Assembly (NCBI GenBank): GCA_029216955.1
Contig: JANAVB010009598.1
Location: forward strand, 25,352,551 to 25,416,550
Source of the DNA: Iris pallida
Taxonomy: Eukaryota > Streptophyta > Magnoliopsida > Asparagales > Iridaceae
Length of the DNA stretch: 64,000 nucleotides
Reading direction: 5' to 3'
The position numbers were made by a program, and so were the translations under genes. Below, piece by piece: positions 39,601-45,500 of the stretch (positions within the stretch are counted from its first letter, which is position 1; each line of letters begins with the position of its first letter). The notes beneath the pieces were generated by a model. That model was not told where the DNA came from. It made no database searches and saw only the letters and a program-made list of their open reading frames with translations.

Positions 39601-42146
39601 TATAATTTATATGATATACAATATCTACGGGAAACCTGATGCACAAGAATTTAACATAATTAATGGCCACAATGGCAACTATACATTGGCTCTTATCAGC
39701 ACCATGTTACCCAAATTTGGACCTCACTAGCACCAATGAAATTGATGATATTTCACTGCATCTGCAAATTTCTCACATCTTGTGTTTCAAGCATAGTTTG
39801 CAGTACCGGCCAATACCGATATGATACTCCCAATACTGGTAAGGTTTGGTGTGTCCCGATCCGATACCGATCATTACCGGTACTGACCGATACCGACGTT
39901 GGGGATCTCTTTACCATCAATTTGGAAGAGAAAATTGCACGAAAAAGACCAAAGCAGCAAGGTTGTAAAAGCATAGTAAGATTGTAAAAGCATGTCGATG
40001 AAAAAAAAACTTGTTTATCACAGGTAAACAATCAGCAAGGGTGGCTATTATTTCATTCAATTTCAAAACTACTAAGAAACAACGCAGAAAATACTCATAA
40101 TTATGCCTAAATGTAAAAAAAAAAATCTAAATTTTTAATAATTTATTATAATTATTTGCTTTCCGATACCAAAAAATTCGATACTCCGATCCGAAACTGC
40201 CGATACTGTCAATCCCAATAATCATAGGAAGAGTCTGATACCGATACCGATACTGTGAACCTTGGTTTCAAGCTATATTTGGGGCCTACCATCATGTTGT
40301 ATCATGTAAAGCTCATCTCCTGTCCTAACTTTTATTTACTATATTGTGAATAACTTGTGCATGATGTGTCAACTACTATTCATAACGTAAATGTTAGAGG
40401 TCATAAGCGTACTTAGGCGCCAAGGTCTTTGGGGCCTAGGTGGAAATTGCAAAAGGCATGCGCCTAAATAAGGTAAGGTGCATGTATAAATAACAAGATA
40501 AAGACCTTTGACCTCGAAACTGCTTTGTGTTGCTCTGTTCCAGATCAGCCTTGTTCGCAGCAAAAAGGGGAGCTCCAGTGGCTTGGACTCTAGATGGGGA
40601 GATTCAATGATGTTATTGAGTCCTTGCTTAAAGTCGTCCTTATTCACATCGAGTGCACACACCTGGTCGAAGCTAGGAACAACCTCCCCTAGCATTGTGA
40701 TTCTCTCCTTGAGGTGCAAGGTTCTAAACGGCGGTAGGCGGGTGCACGGCGGAGAGTCCGCCTCCCGCCTAGGCAGCCTAGGCACCGCCTAGGCGGTCGA
40801 TACATTTTGAACATTTTTTTTAACTATTTCACCACTGTTTTTTGCATACTATGCATATTTTAAGAGTGTTCCATGCATAACTAAGTTGTAGAACGAAGCT
40901 TTATAAAGTTTTAGTTTTGTAAAAGTAAACCATAGGCCCATAATGCTTACAAAACATTTTTGGCCAAAATATCTTGTTAGGTATTGCTCCGCCTAGGCAC
41001 CCGCCTACGCAGCCTCACCTCCGCCTATGCCGCCAACCTCCGTTGGCCGCCTACTCCACCGCCTACCGAAAAGCGGTGCGGAGAGAGAGCGCCTACCGCC
41101 TAGGCGGCTGCCATTTAGAACATTGTTGAGGTGTGCCTCATAAATATGTATCTAACTATAAAATAAATTACATATAGTATTTAGAATGATACTTAAAGTC
41201 ACATAATACAAACTAAAGTCAAAATGGTAGGGCTTTAAGGGGTATTGGTGTCTACTAATATGCCCACAGGACCAAATTTTGATGTCAAAATCAGTTATGT
41301 TATCAAACATTACATTCGCATTCTCCTTTTCGGACAAAGATATAGCTTGCAAGTCAATATGGGCATCCTGACACAGACACGAGTACGACACAATATGGCC
41401 ATCCTGACACCAAACTATGCCGATTTCTTGCCTCTCAAGTATATGCCGAAATGTCTCTGTCATGCATGATAATGTGTTACCACGATATGGCACCGATCAG
41501 CAATTTTATCTTCTTCCCGGACATAATTATAGCTTAAGAACTATGTCCAAACAATCACGAATAGGACACTACACAATATGAGCACGGGAACAAGATACAA
41601 TCCTGTATTTTTTGAGTTCTTATGCTGTTCATGATATGTGATCGACACGGACATGATAAAAACACGGCCAGTGGTTGAGCATGGGGAGCGAACCTCGAGT
41701 ACCGAAACGACCATCTCCTGGTCCTCCATCTCCGCAAAGTGCCGCTTCCACCTCTCCCAATCCCAAATCCCTTCCTCCTCCTCCTCCTCCTCCACTTTCT
41801 CTTCCTTCTCCTTCTCCACTCCCTCTCCCGTCTCCTCCGCCTTCGATTTCCTGTACGAGCTCACGTAGTCGTCCCACCGCTTGACCGCGCTCTTCACCAC
41901 GTCCTGAATCAGCGACTCCCACCCCTTTCCTCCTCCGCCGCCGCTGTCGCCCTCTGATTTAGGGTTCCGGCTACGGAGGAGCTGAGCCGGGGGTCTGCTG
42001 ATTCGACGGAGGCTAGGTCTGGAGAGGAAGGTTGGGATTTTGGCGGGAAACCTGCGGTTAGGGTTAGGGTTTGGGTCGAGGAAGGAAGCGGAGGAAGAAG
42101 AAGAAGAAGAAGGGGATGGTAGGAGAGAGGAAGCGACGGAAGCCAT
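1525..42146 (-). CDS. EX1: EXECUTER1-like singlet-oxygen sensor, chloroplast (whole gene, 11 exons)
   Basis: Joined CDS: 42146-41694, 35427-35311, 35235-35170, 33129-33023, 13937-13859, 13538-12780, 8750-8627, 8510-8341, 1971-1897, 1816-1724, 1617-1525. This gives 711 residues; Arabidopsis EX1 is about 684. All ten introns are GT-AG and phases agree. In order: Ser-rich transit-like N terminus (about 1-60), Glu-rich stretch then [10 protein letters not shown] (about 120-151), UVR-type helical region (152-212), GWWAGIS block (213-248), acidic region with an Asp/Glu run (about 355-385), and the C-terminal DUF3506 sensor region (about 528-711). Known for the family: EX1 acts in thylakoid grana margins, is oxidised by singlet oxygen, is degraded by FtsH, and starts retrograde signalling with EX2. 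The C terminus keeps [19 protein letters not shown] and [10 protein letters not shown] as in EX1; EX2 differs in the last motif. No frameshift or stop was found, so it looks functional. Confidence 0.93.
1724..1816 (-). CDS. EX1: EX1 exon 10 (carries the candidate sensing Trp)
   Basis: Codons 651-681: [20 protein letters not shown], then [11 protein letters not shown]. Trp670 lies 41 residues from the C terminus. Counting back from the end of the Arabidopsis protein from memory, this falls at about Trp643, the residue reported as oxidised by singlet oxygen. Donor AAG|GTACTC. Confidence 0.92.
1897..1971 (-). CDS. EX1: EX1 exon 9 (sensor region, 75 nt)
   Basis: Codons 626-650: [18 protein letters not shown], then IPEEFGV. 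Acceptor CTGCAG, donor GTG|GTAACA. It lies 6.4 kb from exon 8. Confidence 0.92.
3140..4202 (+). mobile_element. Probable solo LTR or LTR fragment (copia, SIRE-like end)
   Basis: The right end reads CTATTCACCCCCCTTCTAGA and closes with CCTACA. The LTRs of element B at 21127 and 29361 end in a closely similar CTATTCACCCCCC..CTACA on their coding strand. A TATA-like box (TATAAATAGC near 3648) and a G/C-rich block near 3190-3290 also fit an LTR. The left boundary and target duplication were not resolved, so the start is approximate. Confidence 0.45.
5750..6740. repeat. Tandem repeat, two diverged copies plus a partial third
   Basis: The phrase ATAACTAGAYARSAAGGCC recurs at about 5762, 6209 and 6622, each time followed by AAAAACC(C)TTCTTW and a TTCATCAC box. 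The first two also carry GGACAC..CACTCCAAAA. Period is about 410-450 bp. No coding content. Confidence 0.75.
7234..7946. mobile_element. hAT-like MITE, family 1, copy e (with internal insertion)
   Basis: Ends CAACTCTTGCAGTATCGG and ..CTACAAACCTTG, flanked by ATAAATTG (7226-7233) and ATAAAGTG (7947-7954), a 7 of 8 target duplication. The body matches the other family 1 copies (GGTGACTATTATTTCATTCA). It is longer because a second repeat is inserted at about 7313-7690. Confidence 0.75.
7313..7690. repeat. Insertion rich in GCCTAGGCG, nested in the family 1 MITE
   Basis: Both ends carry CGCCTAGGCG-type motifs and an A-run lies before the right end. It resembles family 2 repeats at 33383 and 40717 in these motifs. 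I found no clean target duplication. Confidence 0.4.
8341..8510 (-). CDS. EX1: EX1 exon 8 (sensor region)
   Basis: 170 nt completing Gly569 and running to Gln625. Encodes [20 protein letters not shown], then [13 protein letters not shown] and VPAGQ. Acceptor CTGCAG, donor CAG|GTATAT. Confidence 0.92.
8627..8750 (-). CDS. EX1: EX1 exon 7 (start of sensor region)
   Basis: 124 nt, codons 528-568 plus one base of Gly569. Encodes [17 protein letters not shown] and on to DPLS. Acceptor CTGCAG, donor GTG|GTATGT. Confidence 0.92.
10520..10991. mobile_element. hAT-like MITE, family 1, copy a
   Basis: 472 bp with ends CATGGTTTAAAGTATCGG and ..GATACTGTGAACCTTG, flanked by a perfect 8 bp duplication CTCCATGG (10512-10519 and 10992-10999). 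Both ends are rich in CCGATAC repeats in opposite orientation. Confidence 0.88.
11520..12010. repeat. Degenerate repeat rich in CAAGCTTGAGCTCG motifs
   Basis: Multiple direct and inverted copies of CAAGCTTGAGCT, CTCGAGCTC and similar words. The pattern is typical of decayed hAT-type non-autonomous elements in plants, but I could not define ends. Confidence 0.4.
12780..13538 (-). CDS. EX1: EX1 exon 6 (acidic middle region)
   Basis: 759 nt, codons 275-527, phase 0. It starts AVYLKRK and includes the conserved [14 protein letters not shown] block, an uninterrupted run of about 26 Asp/Glu residues (coded near 13160-13236), a duplicated DVTAESG heptad, and FVIGPLL. Acceptor TTTTAG, donor AAG|GTGAGT. 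The acidic run is a GAN trinucleotide repeat, so its length may vary between alleles. Confidence 0.92.
13859..13937 (-). CDS. EX1: EX1 exon 5
   Basis: 79 nt. The first base completes Arg248 and the rest encodes [18 protein letters not shown] and on to residue 274. Acceptor TTTCAG, donor CAG|GTAAAT. The split Arg codon fits exon 4 exactly across the giant intron. Confidence 0.92.
14575..14604 (+). repeat. G homopolymer, about 30 bases
   Basis: A single run of G next to a GGA-rich stretch. Could form G-quadruplexes. The exact length in an assembly should not be trusted. Confidence 0.9.
14717..17429. repeat. Tandem segmental duplication, units of about 1.3 and 1.4 kb
   Basis: Unit 1 (about 14717-16021) and unit 2 (about 16022-17429) are collinear and highly similar throughout; for example both carry TTACTCCTTAACCTAGGGGC, TGGTCGTACAAGAAGATTGG and CACCATACAGA. 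Unit 2 has about 150 bp (16231-16385) that unit 1 lacks. The junction shares only a few bases (AGATA), pointing to duplication through microhomology or unequal exchange. No coding content. Confidence 0.88.
17959..18075 (-). mobile_element. Element A, 3' LTR
   Basis: 117 bp, beginning TGTTAAGTATATTAATAATA on the minus strand and ending CTACA. A polypurine tract (TTGAGGGAGGG) lies immediately upstream, at about 18076-18087. Confidence 0.85.
18090..20309 (-). pseudogene. Element A integrase C terminus, RT and RNase H remnant
   Basis: Begins [20 protein letters not shown] (integrase C-terminal region), then a Pro-rich linker, RT ([24 protein letters not shown] near 18990) and a decayed RNase H with [14 protein letters not shown]. 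The first RT catalytic block reads QLGIKNAF, with Gly where an Asp is expected. Several stops and frame changes make it non-coding. Confidence 0.8.
20310..20630 (-). pseudogene. Element A protease remnant
   Basis: Copia aspartic protease context ([14 protein letters not shown]). The active-site triad reads Asp-Ser-Ala instead of Asp-Ser-Gly. It is followed by a conserved [10 protein letters not shown] stretch and then GGLYLFD, where it fuses directly to the C-terminal integrase. The integrase zinc finger and catalytic core are therefore deleted. Confidence 0.72.
20715..21126 (-). pseudogene. Element A gag, C-terminal part with zinc knuckle
   Basis: Continues the split gag. It has a Gly/Arg-rich stretch followed by a complete CCHC knuckle ([14 protein letters not shown]). 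It ends in a stop before the protease. Confidence 0.8.
21127..22210 (-). mobile_element. Element B, 3' LTR
   Basis: 1084 bp, 178 bp shorter than the 5' LTR because it has fewer internal tandem modules. Starts TGTTGGCACATTG. The polypurine tract TGGGGGAGAT lies at 22211-22220, directly upstream. Confidence 0.9.
22211..22220 (-). other. Element B polypurine tract
   Basis: TGGGGGAGAT directly before the 3' LTR; the usual plus-strand priming site in copia elements. Confidence 0.85.
22221..22603 (-). other. Element B, between extra ORF and polypurine tract
   Basis: No ORF. Three copies of a CCCGAAGGACC motif are seen near 22511-22570. Otherwise nothing recognised. Confidence 0.5.
22604..23817 (-). 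pseudogene. Additional ORF of element B (plant transposon-like domain), one frameshift
   Basis: About 400 codons in two frames with one frame change near 23360. The ATG at 23817 starts [16 protein letters not shown]. The middle ([31 protein letters not shown]) resembles, from memory, the putative plant transposon protein domain often found as an extra ORF in plant LTR elements. The second half carries [31 protein letters not shown] and a long polar C terminus. It lies between RNase H and the polypurine tract, in the sense of pol. No signal peptide or membrane segment is evident. Function unknown. Confidence 0.65.
23820..24306 (-). promoter_or_regulatory. Possible internal leader or promoter of the additional ORF
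   Basis: A stretch of about 290 bases that is nearly all pyrimidine on the minus strand (23820-24115). Upstream of it (24165-24300) is a short array of the same TACCGTCGGTA-type palindromic modules as in the LTRs. It sits just before the ATG of the extra ORF. A promoter role is inference only. Confidence 0.35.
24307..25801 (-). pseudogene. Element B reverse transcriptase and RNase H
   Basis: RT blocks [48 protein letters not shown] and YVDDIIF (near 25245). RNase H has [23 protein letters not shown] and LADIFTKPL. Frame changes lie near 25200-25370 and 25700. The catalytic Asp residues are kept. Confidence 0.87.
25847..27578 (-). pseudogene. Element B second zinc knuckle, protease and integrase
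   Basis: Knuckle [14 protein letters not shown] has lost its last Cys. The protease keeps the [14 protein letters not shown] active site. The integrase shows the HHCC region ([17 protein letters not shown]) and RSDHGGEF of the catalytic core, then [20 protein letters not shown] frame change near 26400-26450 separates core and C terminus. Confidence 0.85.
28189..29307 (-). pseudogene. Element B gag
   Basis: The ATG at 29307 opens [20 protein letters not shown], typical of SIRE-type gag. Further in are [20 protein letters not shown] and [18 protein letters not shown], then a zinc knuckle [14 protein letters not shown] near 28380-28425. At least two frame changes break it. Confidence 0.82.
29347..29358 (-). 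other. Element B primer-binding site
   Basis: TGGTATTAGAGC two bases after the LTR, one mismatch to the usual tRNA-Met site TGGTATCAGAGC. Confidence 0.85.
29361..30622 (-). mobile_element. Element B, 5' LTR
   Basis: 1262 bp, TGTTGGTACATTG to GGGTTCTACA on the minus strand. It includes several copies of a GGTATACCGTCGGTA module and, near 29560-29640, an extra repeated CACACGAGTTT..CTCGTYAACTTC stretch not seen in the other LTR. Confidence 0.9.
30623..30945 (-). pseudogene. Element A gag, N-terminal part
   Basis: Copia gag-like ORF ([20 protein letters not shown], then [14 protein letters not shown]). It leads into a QREQL coding stretch that stops abruptly at the right edge of element B. The reading resumes with [10 protein letters not shown] at 21126, on the other side of B, so B split the gene. 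The expected start of gag upstream of 30945 was not recognisable. Confidence 0.75.
30946..31627 (-). other. Element A leader, left part
   Basis: No gene recognised. Three diverged copies of a unit of about 75 bp (GGTTCCTGCAAACAA..TTTACCCTCTG) lie at about 31437-31605. Confidence 0.55.
31636..32235. mobile_element. hAT-type MITE in the leader of element A (600 bp)
   Basis: Terminal inverted repeat TAGGGGYGCAACTCGG at both ends and a perfect 8 bp duplication AGGTTAGG (31628-31635 and 32236-32243). The interior is rich in CGGGTCGGG words, and an (AT)n run near 32003-32050 has expanded inside it. Confidence 0.92.
32340..32505 (+). repeat. Three long G runs
   Basis: G runs at about 32346-32370, 32400-32414 and 32481-32501, within the leader of element A. 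They are C runs on the EX1 pre-mRNA strand. Lengths are likely to be unreliable. Confidence 0.85.
32565..32576 (-). other. Element A primer-binding site (initiator tRNA-Met)
   Basis: On the minus strand TGGTATCAGAGC follows the LTR end directly. It is the standard plant copia priming site, complementary to initiator tRNA-Met. Confidence 0.88.
32577..32711 (-). mobile_element. Element A, 5' LTR
   Basis: 135 bp. Matches the 3' LTR at 17959-18075 but keeps about 18 bp that copy has lost. The first T of the expected TG start is missing. The flank is TACTC. Confidence 0.85.
33023..33129 (-). CDS. EX1: EX1 exon 4 (GWWAGIS block)
   Basis: 107 nt, codons 213-247 plus two bases of Arg248. It encodes [18 protein letters not shown] and then [13 protein letters not shown], conserved in EX1. 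Acceptor GTACAG, donor CGAG|GTTAAA. It precedes the 19.1 kb intron 4. Confidence 0.92.
33130..35169 (-). other. EX1 intron 3 (2.0 kb)
   Basis: Contains a family 2 repeat (33383-33784) with an internal A29 run. The rest is AT-rich and unrecognised. Confidence 0.8.
33383..33784. mobile_element. hAT-like MITE, family 2, copy i
   Basis: Ends (C)AAGTGTTCTAAATGGCAG and the complement of CAAGGTTCTAAATGGCGG, flanked by AACCACGC (33375-33382) and AACCAAGC (33785-33792), 7 of 8. Inner ends are rich in GGCGG and GCCTAC words. A run of 29 A lies at 33656-33684. Confidence 0.75.
35170..35235 (-). CDS. EX1: EX1 exon 3 (UVR-type region, 66 nt)
   Basis: Codons 191-212: [19 protein letters not shown], then VGL. 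Acceptor TTGCAG, donor TTG|GTATAT. Only 75 bp separate it from exon 2, the shortest intron of the gene. Confidence 0.92.
35311..35427 (-). CDS. EX1: EX1 exon 2 (UVR-type region)
   Basis: Codons 152-190, phase 0 at both ends. Acceptor ATCAG, donor AAT|GTAAGA. It encodes [20 protein letters not shown] and on, the UVR-like helix with alternating acidic and basic residues. Confidence 0.92.
36203..36673. mobile_element. hAT-like MITE, family 1, copy b
   Basis: 471 bp, ends CATAGTTCGCAGTATCGG and ..GATACTTTGAACCTTG. Target duplication TTAGCTAT (36195-36202) and GTAGCTAT (36674-36681), 7 of 8. Confidence 0.85.
36799..37304. mobile_element. hAT-like MITE, family 1, copy c
   Basis: 506 bp, ends CATAGTTTTTCAGTATTGG and ..GATACTGCGAACCTTG. 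Duplication TTTAGTTG (36791-36798) and TTTAGCTG (37305-37312), 7 of 8. An internal stretch around AAGATTGTAAAAACATATGT is repeated in tandem, which explains the extra length. Confidence 0.83.
37991..38565. mobile_element. hAT-type MITE with GGCGC-rich ends (575 bp)
   Basis: Ends CAAGGTAGTCAAAGGCAC and the complement of CATGGTAATCAAAGGTGC, with a perfect 8 bp duplication CTAATAGT (37983-37990 and 38566-38573). Subterminal regions are rich in AAGGCGC and GAGGCGC. Confidence 0.9.
39087..39278. repeat. Tandem duplication, 96 bp unit
   Basis: Two nearly identical copies of a unit starting TCTCTATTCTGCAACATAG and containing CTTGTACCATGTCCTTATCC. Confidence 0.88.
39792..40264. mobile_element. hAT-like MITE, family 1, copy d
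   Basis: 473 bp, ends CATAGTTTGCAGTACCGG and ..GATACTGTGAACCTTG. Perfect 8 bp duplication GTTTCAAG (39784-39791 and 40265-40272). Confidence 0.88.
40717..41125. mobile_element. hAT-like MITE, family 2, copy ii
   Basis: 409 bp, ends CAAGGTTCTAAACGGCGG and the complement of CAATGTTCTAAATGGCAG. Perfect 8 bp duplication TTGAGGTG (40709-40716 and 41126-41133). Ends rich in CCGCCTAGGC. Confidence 0.9.
41694..42146 (-). CDS. EX1: EX1 exon 1 (transit peptide and start of UVR region)
   Basis: Codons 1-151. I chose the ATG at 42146 because it opens MASVASSLL followed by a Ser/Pro/Arg-rich, acid-poor stretch typical of a chloroplast transit peptide; the frame is open further upstream but that part is unlike the family. 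The exon ends at Glu151 after SVLE, with donor GAG|GTTCGC, a weak but GT-type site. It carries a Glu run (VEEEEEEEG) before the conserved [10 protein letters not shown] motif. Confidence 0.9.
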
Positions 42147-42337
42147 GAGGAGGCGGTTGGGGAACGCGAGAGAGAGAAAGAGATAGGGTTTGGATATATA
42201 TGATGAGACGGTGGGAGAGGAGGCAATGGGAAAGTGTGGGTAATAACAATTCCCTCTTTGTTTTTTTCCTTCTTCACCGTGTAATATCGCGGTTTGGTAC
42301 CTTGTTAGCAATCCCCCGAATAAAACTTGTATTATAA
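42147..42337 (-). promoter_or_regulatory. Immediate 5' flank of EX1
   Basis: Presumed 5' UTR and core promoter by position. On the minus strand a TATATATCC word lies about 45-55 bases before the ATG, but it would leave a very short leader, so I do not claim it as the TATA box. No other element is clear. Confidence 0.4.
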
Positions 42338-42811
42338 GGAAAAATTTATAAAATGCCAAAAAAACGAAAAAATTTTATAAAAAATCCACCGCACAAAAAT
42401 ATTTCATCGCGTGATCAGAATTAGCCAAAAATATATAAAGAGGGTTCCGAATAATCTTTTTGCCCTTCGTTCTAATTTATTAAAAACACCCACGAAACTA
42501 CTCTTAAAAAAAACGTTTCGATACTTCATCTTCTTCCATACGCTACTCATTTTCGAATCTAGGTTTTCTTCTCAAAAAATTTCAAAAACTCGTCGAAAAA
42601 TTTCGGAAAGACCGAGACAAACGGCAAAAATGCTAAAACGGAGGTCCAAACATCATTTTTTTTGCGATTCTAAAATTTCGGAAGGCCGTCTAACGGAGAA
42701 GCGGTTAATCTCAGGCTCCTCGAAGATACGCTCATTTTGGGACAAACCGGACCTCGTTTCGACCTCCCAGTCAAAAGTTATGGCCCTTCAAAGTTTCAAC
42801 TGACCATAAAA

Positions 42812-43385
42812 TGCAGGAGAATGGTCATTCTCCGTGTTAGAACACGAAAAATGTTAATTTCGCATGAGGGTGGCCATTCTCCGTGTTAAATAAAACGGAG
42901 AATGACCGTTCTTCGTGTAATTTAGCACGGAGAATGGTCATTCTAGTGTTAAAACGCAGGAGAATGGCCATTCTCCGTGTTAAATAAAACGGAGAATGGC
43001 ATTCTCCGTGTTAATTTACACGGAGAATGGTCATTCCCAGTGTTAAAACGTTGGAGAATGACCATTCTCCGTGTAATTTAGTACGGAGAATGGCATTCTC
43101 CGTTTCTAAATTATACGGAGAATGACATTCTCCGTTTCTAAATTATACGGAGAATGACCATTCTCCGTGCTAAATAACACGGAGAATGACATTCTCCGTG
43201 TTAAATGACACGGAGAATGGTCATTCAAATGTTAAAGCACAGGAGAATGGCCATTCTCCGTGTTAGAAACACGGAGAATGCCATTCTCCGTGTTAGTAAC
43301 ACGGAGAATGCCATTCAACACGGAGAATGGCATTCTCCTTGTTAAAAATGCAGGAGAATGACTATTCTTCGTGTGATATCGACGG
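42812..43385. repeat. Array of about 18 short palindromes (core GGAGAATGxxCATTCTCC)
   Basis: Roughly every 25-45 bases there is a near-perfect inverted repeat such as CACGGAGAATG with its complement CATTCTCCGTG, with a central loop of 0-3 bases (variants GGCC, GACC, GGC, GAC, GCC). Linkers are short and AT-rich (TTAAATAA, TTTCTAAATTATA). By eye I count about 18 units, four or five of them damaged on one arm. Each could form a stem of about 10-11 bp as RNA or as a cruciform. Confidence 0.93.
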
Positions 43386-43499
43386 AGAACAGTTGACAGA
43401 AACCTTATTTTATTTTTTTTTGTTTTGTGGAAAGAAATTCGACATGAATAAAGATTCAAGAGTTTTCGTTCTTCTTTCAAAACGATGGTAACTCTTATG

Positions 43500-43545
43500 G
43501 AAAAGAAGAAGAAGAAGAAGAAGAAGAAGAAGAAGAAGAAGAAGA
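43500..43545 (+). repeat. (GAA)n microsatellite
   Basis: About 14 GAA units. Confidence 0.92.
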
Positions 43546-43862
43546 TAATGATGAGCGATGATTGGAGTTCGACTGAAAAAAAAAACATGGTGAACTACGA
43601 ACGATCTTTGCGATCTCTGCTGAAAGTCATAACAATGGAATTCAGATCTCTCGTGAAGAAGAAGAATACGAGAATCGCAATCCAGATCTGAGTTTGTGCG
43701 GAGGGGTAGTTATGCTATTAATTTTGTAAATACAGAGCATCTAAAGGAAATTTTGGAATACTTAACGTGAAAATATATAATTTTGGGCATTTCATAAAAC
43801 CCATCATGCGGATGGGTTTTTCATAAAAATCAACCCCGAAATTGGGTTTCTCAGCAATTTCC

Positions 43863-45500
43863 AGGAAAAAAAAATTAGTTTCTTTCAGAAATACATAATA
43901 CTTACCTACTTTTAAAATATTCAGATTAATAAGCGAATTTTAAGCATGAAAATTTTAAATGTGTTCTTCATACGAATTATTGACAATTTTAGCACAAAAA
44001 AATATGGTGGCAACATATTTAATAAACGAAATTTGACCACCTGTTTATGTATTTGAAGTTTCTAATCTCAATATTTTCGTTTGACAAATATTTGATCGAT
44101 TTTTTTACCATATTTTACTTGCATTGCGTCGATCTATACTCGTATTTTTGTCGGTCCAGATTTTTTTTGTTTGTCGAACTGCCAACAAGGGTTTGGTATT
44201 GCTGCTGCTTTTCACAAAGCATAAGCAATGTTTGAAAGTAGTCTTTCTTCAGCTTCCGAAAGCTTAAGACAATGCTTATTTTCTTGGAGCGCATTTCAAT
44301 TTTTTGCTTATTTTTTCTTTAAAAAAATCAAATTTGATAACAACCGACTAAAAAAATTGAAAAGTAAATTCATCAGCTTTTAACAATACTCTTCTACATG
44401 TTGTCAAAAGCTGCTTTTATTATCGGTTTTTAAAAAAGCGATATAATTTTGAACCAAGTCTTAGGTTGTGTTTCTGAGTGCTTATTGGAGACGGTTATGA
44501 TTATTTTTTTCTCGAAAAAACAGTCCACAATTGTTTGATAACAGCTTTTTTTTAAATGAAAAATTAATTCACGTTTAGGATAGTTTTTTACAACAGTCAT
44601 CCTATTTCGGAACATGCTTTTCTCAAAACATGCTTCTACTATCATTTTTTGGAAAAATAGTAGCAATCCCAAACCATACTAAAACACATATTTTAAGTGA
44701 TACTTGTTAAGTAATTTTGTTTGTGATAATTTATAAAATACATATGCTTGAGACAACGAAGATAAGTCACAATAAATACTTTTATCATTATGACTAATAT
44801 TTGTATTATAAAAAAAATTTGATAGTCGAAATAAAGTTGATTGTATTTTGACTTTTTTCTCTCAATTCTTTCCCGATTTGTTTCAATATTAGAAATGGAT
44901 CGATTGATCATTTTTTTTGATTCAAATAAAACTTGGGCATTAATCTTGGGAATGGTGTATATTAAGATACCTATGTATACTTTTTAATCAAAGATTTCAT
45001 AAAATAATGTGATTTACATATTAATCGTATATTTTGCTTCTAAATATTTGCCAAACAGTCTTCTGCGATTCCGATCTATTATCACAAGTTATAAATTCTT
45101 CTGTCTTTTGTGATTTCTTCAATTTGAGTTTTAGAATGGATTTAGAATTGTTTACCATGACTTATTTGCTTTTTTTTTTTTAAAGTTCCAGGAACTGTTT
45201 TGGTAAAATAATTTATCAAAAAAACTTGAAGAACAAGTTCAATTTTTGGTTGCTCGTGAAAGCATATGGCACGATGCAGTTAAAAGCTAATCTCATTTTC
45301 TTTTTTCTTTTTTAAAGATAGCAGTTGGAATCCCAAACAAGACCTCAGGGTGGATTTGGGATTGTTTATTATTGCTGATGGATTTTGCTTGTTTCCTTTT
45401 TCAAAAATTGTTCTCACAAATTGTTTGGTACTAGCAACTTATGGGAAAAAAATTAAAATATAGTTCAATTTTAGCGCAACTCTTGATAACATTGGAAGAT
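43863..45500. other. AT-rich intergenic sequence
   Basis: Long T and A runs, no conserved ORF, no clear transposon ends. I see nothing to annotate. Confidence 0.6.

Larger units (their letters stand above)
35428..41693 (-). other. EX1 intron 1 (6.3 kb)
   Basis: Holds five MITEs (36203, 36799, 37991, 39792, 40717) and a 96 bp tandem duplication near 39087-39278. The spaces between them, including 35428-36194 and 41134-41693, are AT-rich and unrecognised. Confidence 0.85.
42338..43862. mobile_element. Probable non-autonomous element containing a palindrome array
   Basis: Left edge GGAAAAATTTATAAAATGCC and right edge (complement GGAAATTGCTGAGAAACCC) are loosely similar. AATGCC and AAAAATCC/AAAACCC motifs recur inverted near both edges. 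This suggests terminal inverted repeats of a Mutator-like type, but no target duplication was found. It encloses the palindrome array and a GAA repeat. Boundaries are tentative. Confidence 0.4.

Noticed and set aside
1525..42146. EX2 instead of EX1 as the host gene
   Set aside because: The C terminus carries YWAPEYHF and LPHKG, as in EX1; EX2 as I recall it lacks these.
42812..43385. Reading the palindrome array as a CRISPR array
   Set aside because: Units are self-complementary, spacers are short, repetitive and AT-rich, there are no cas genes and the genome is a plant.
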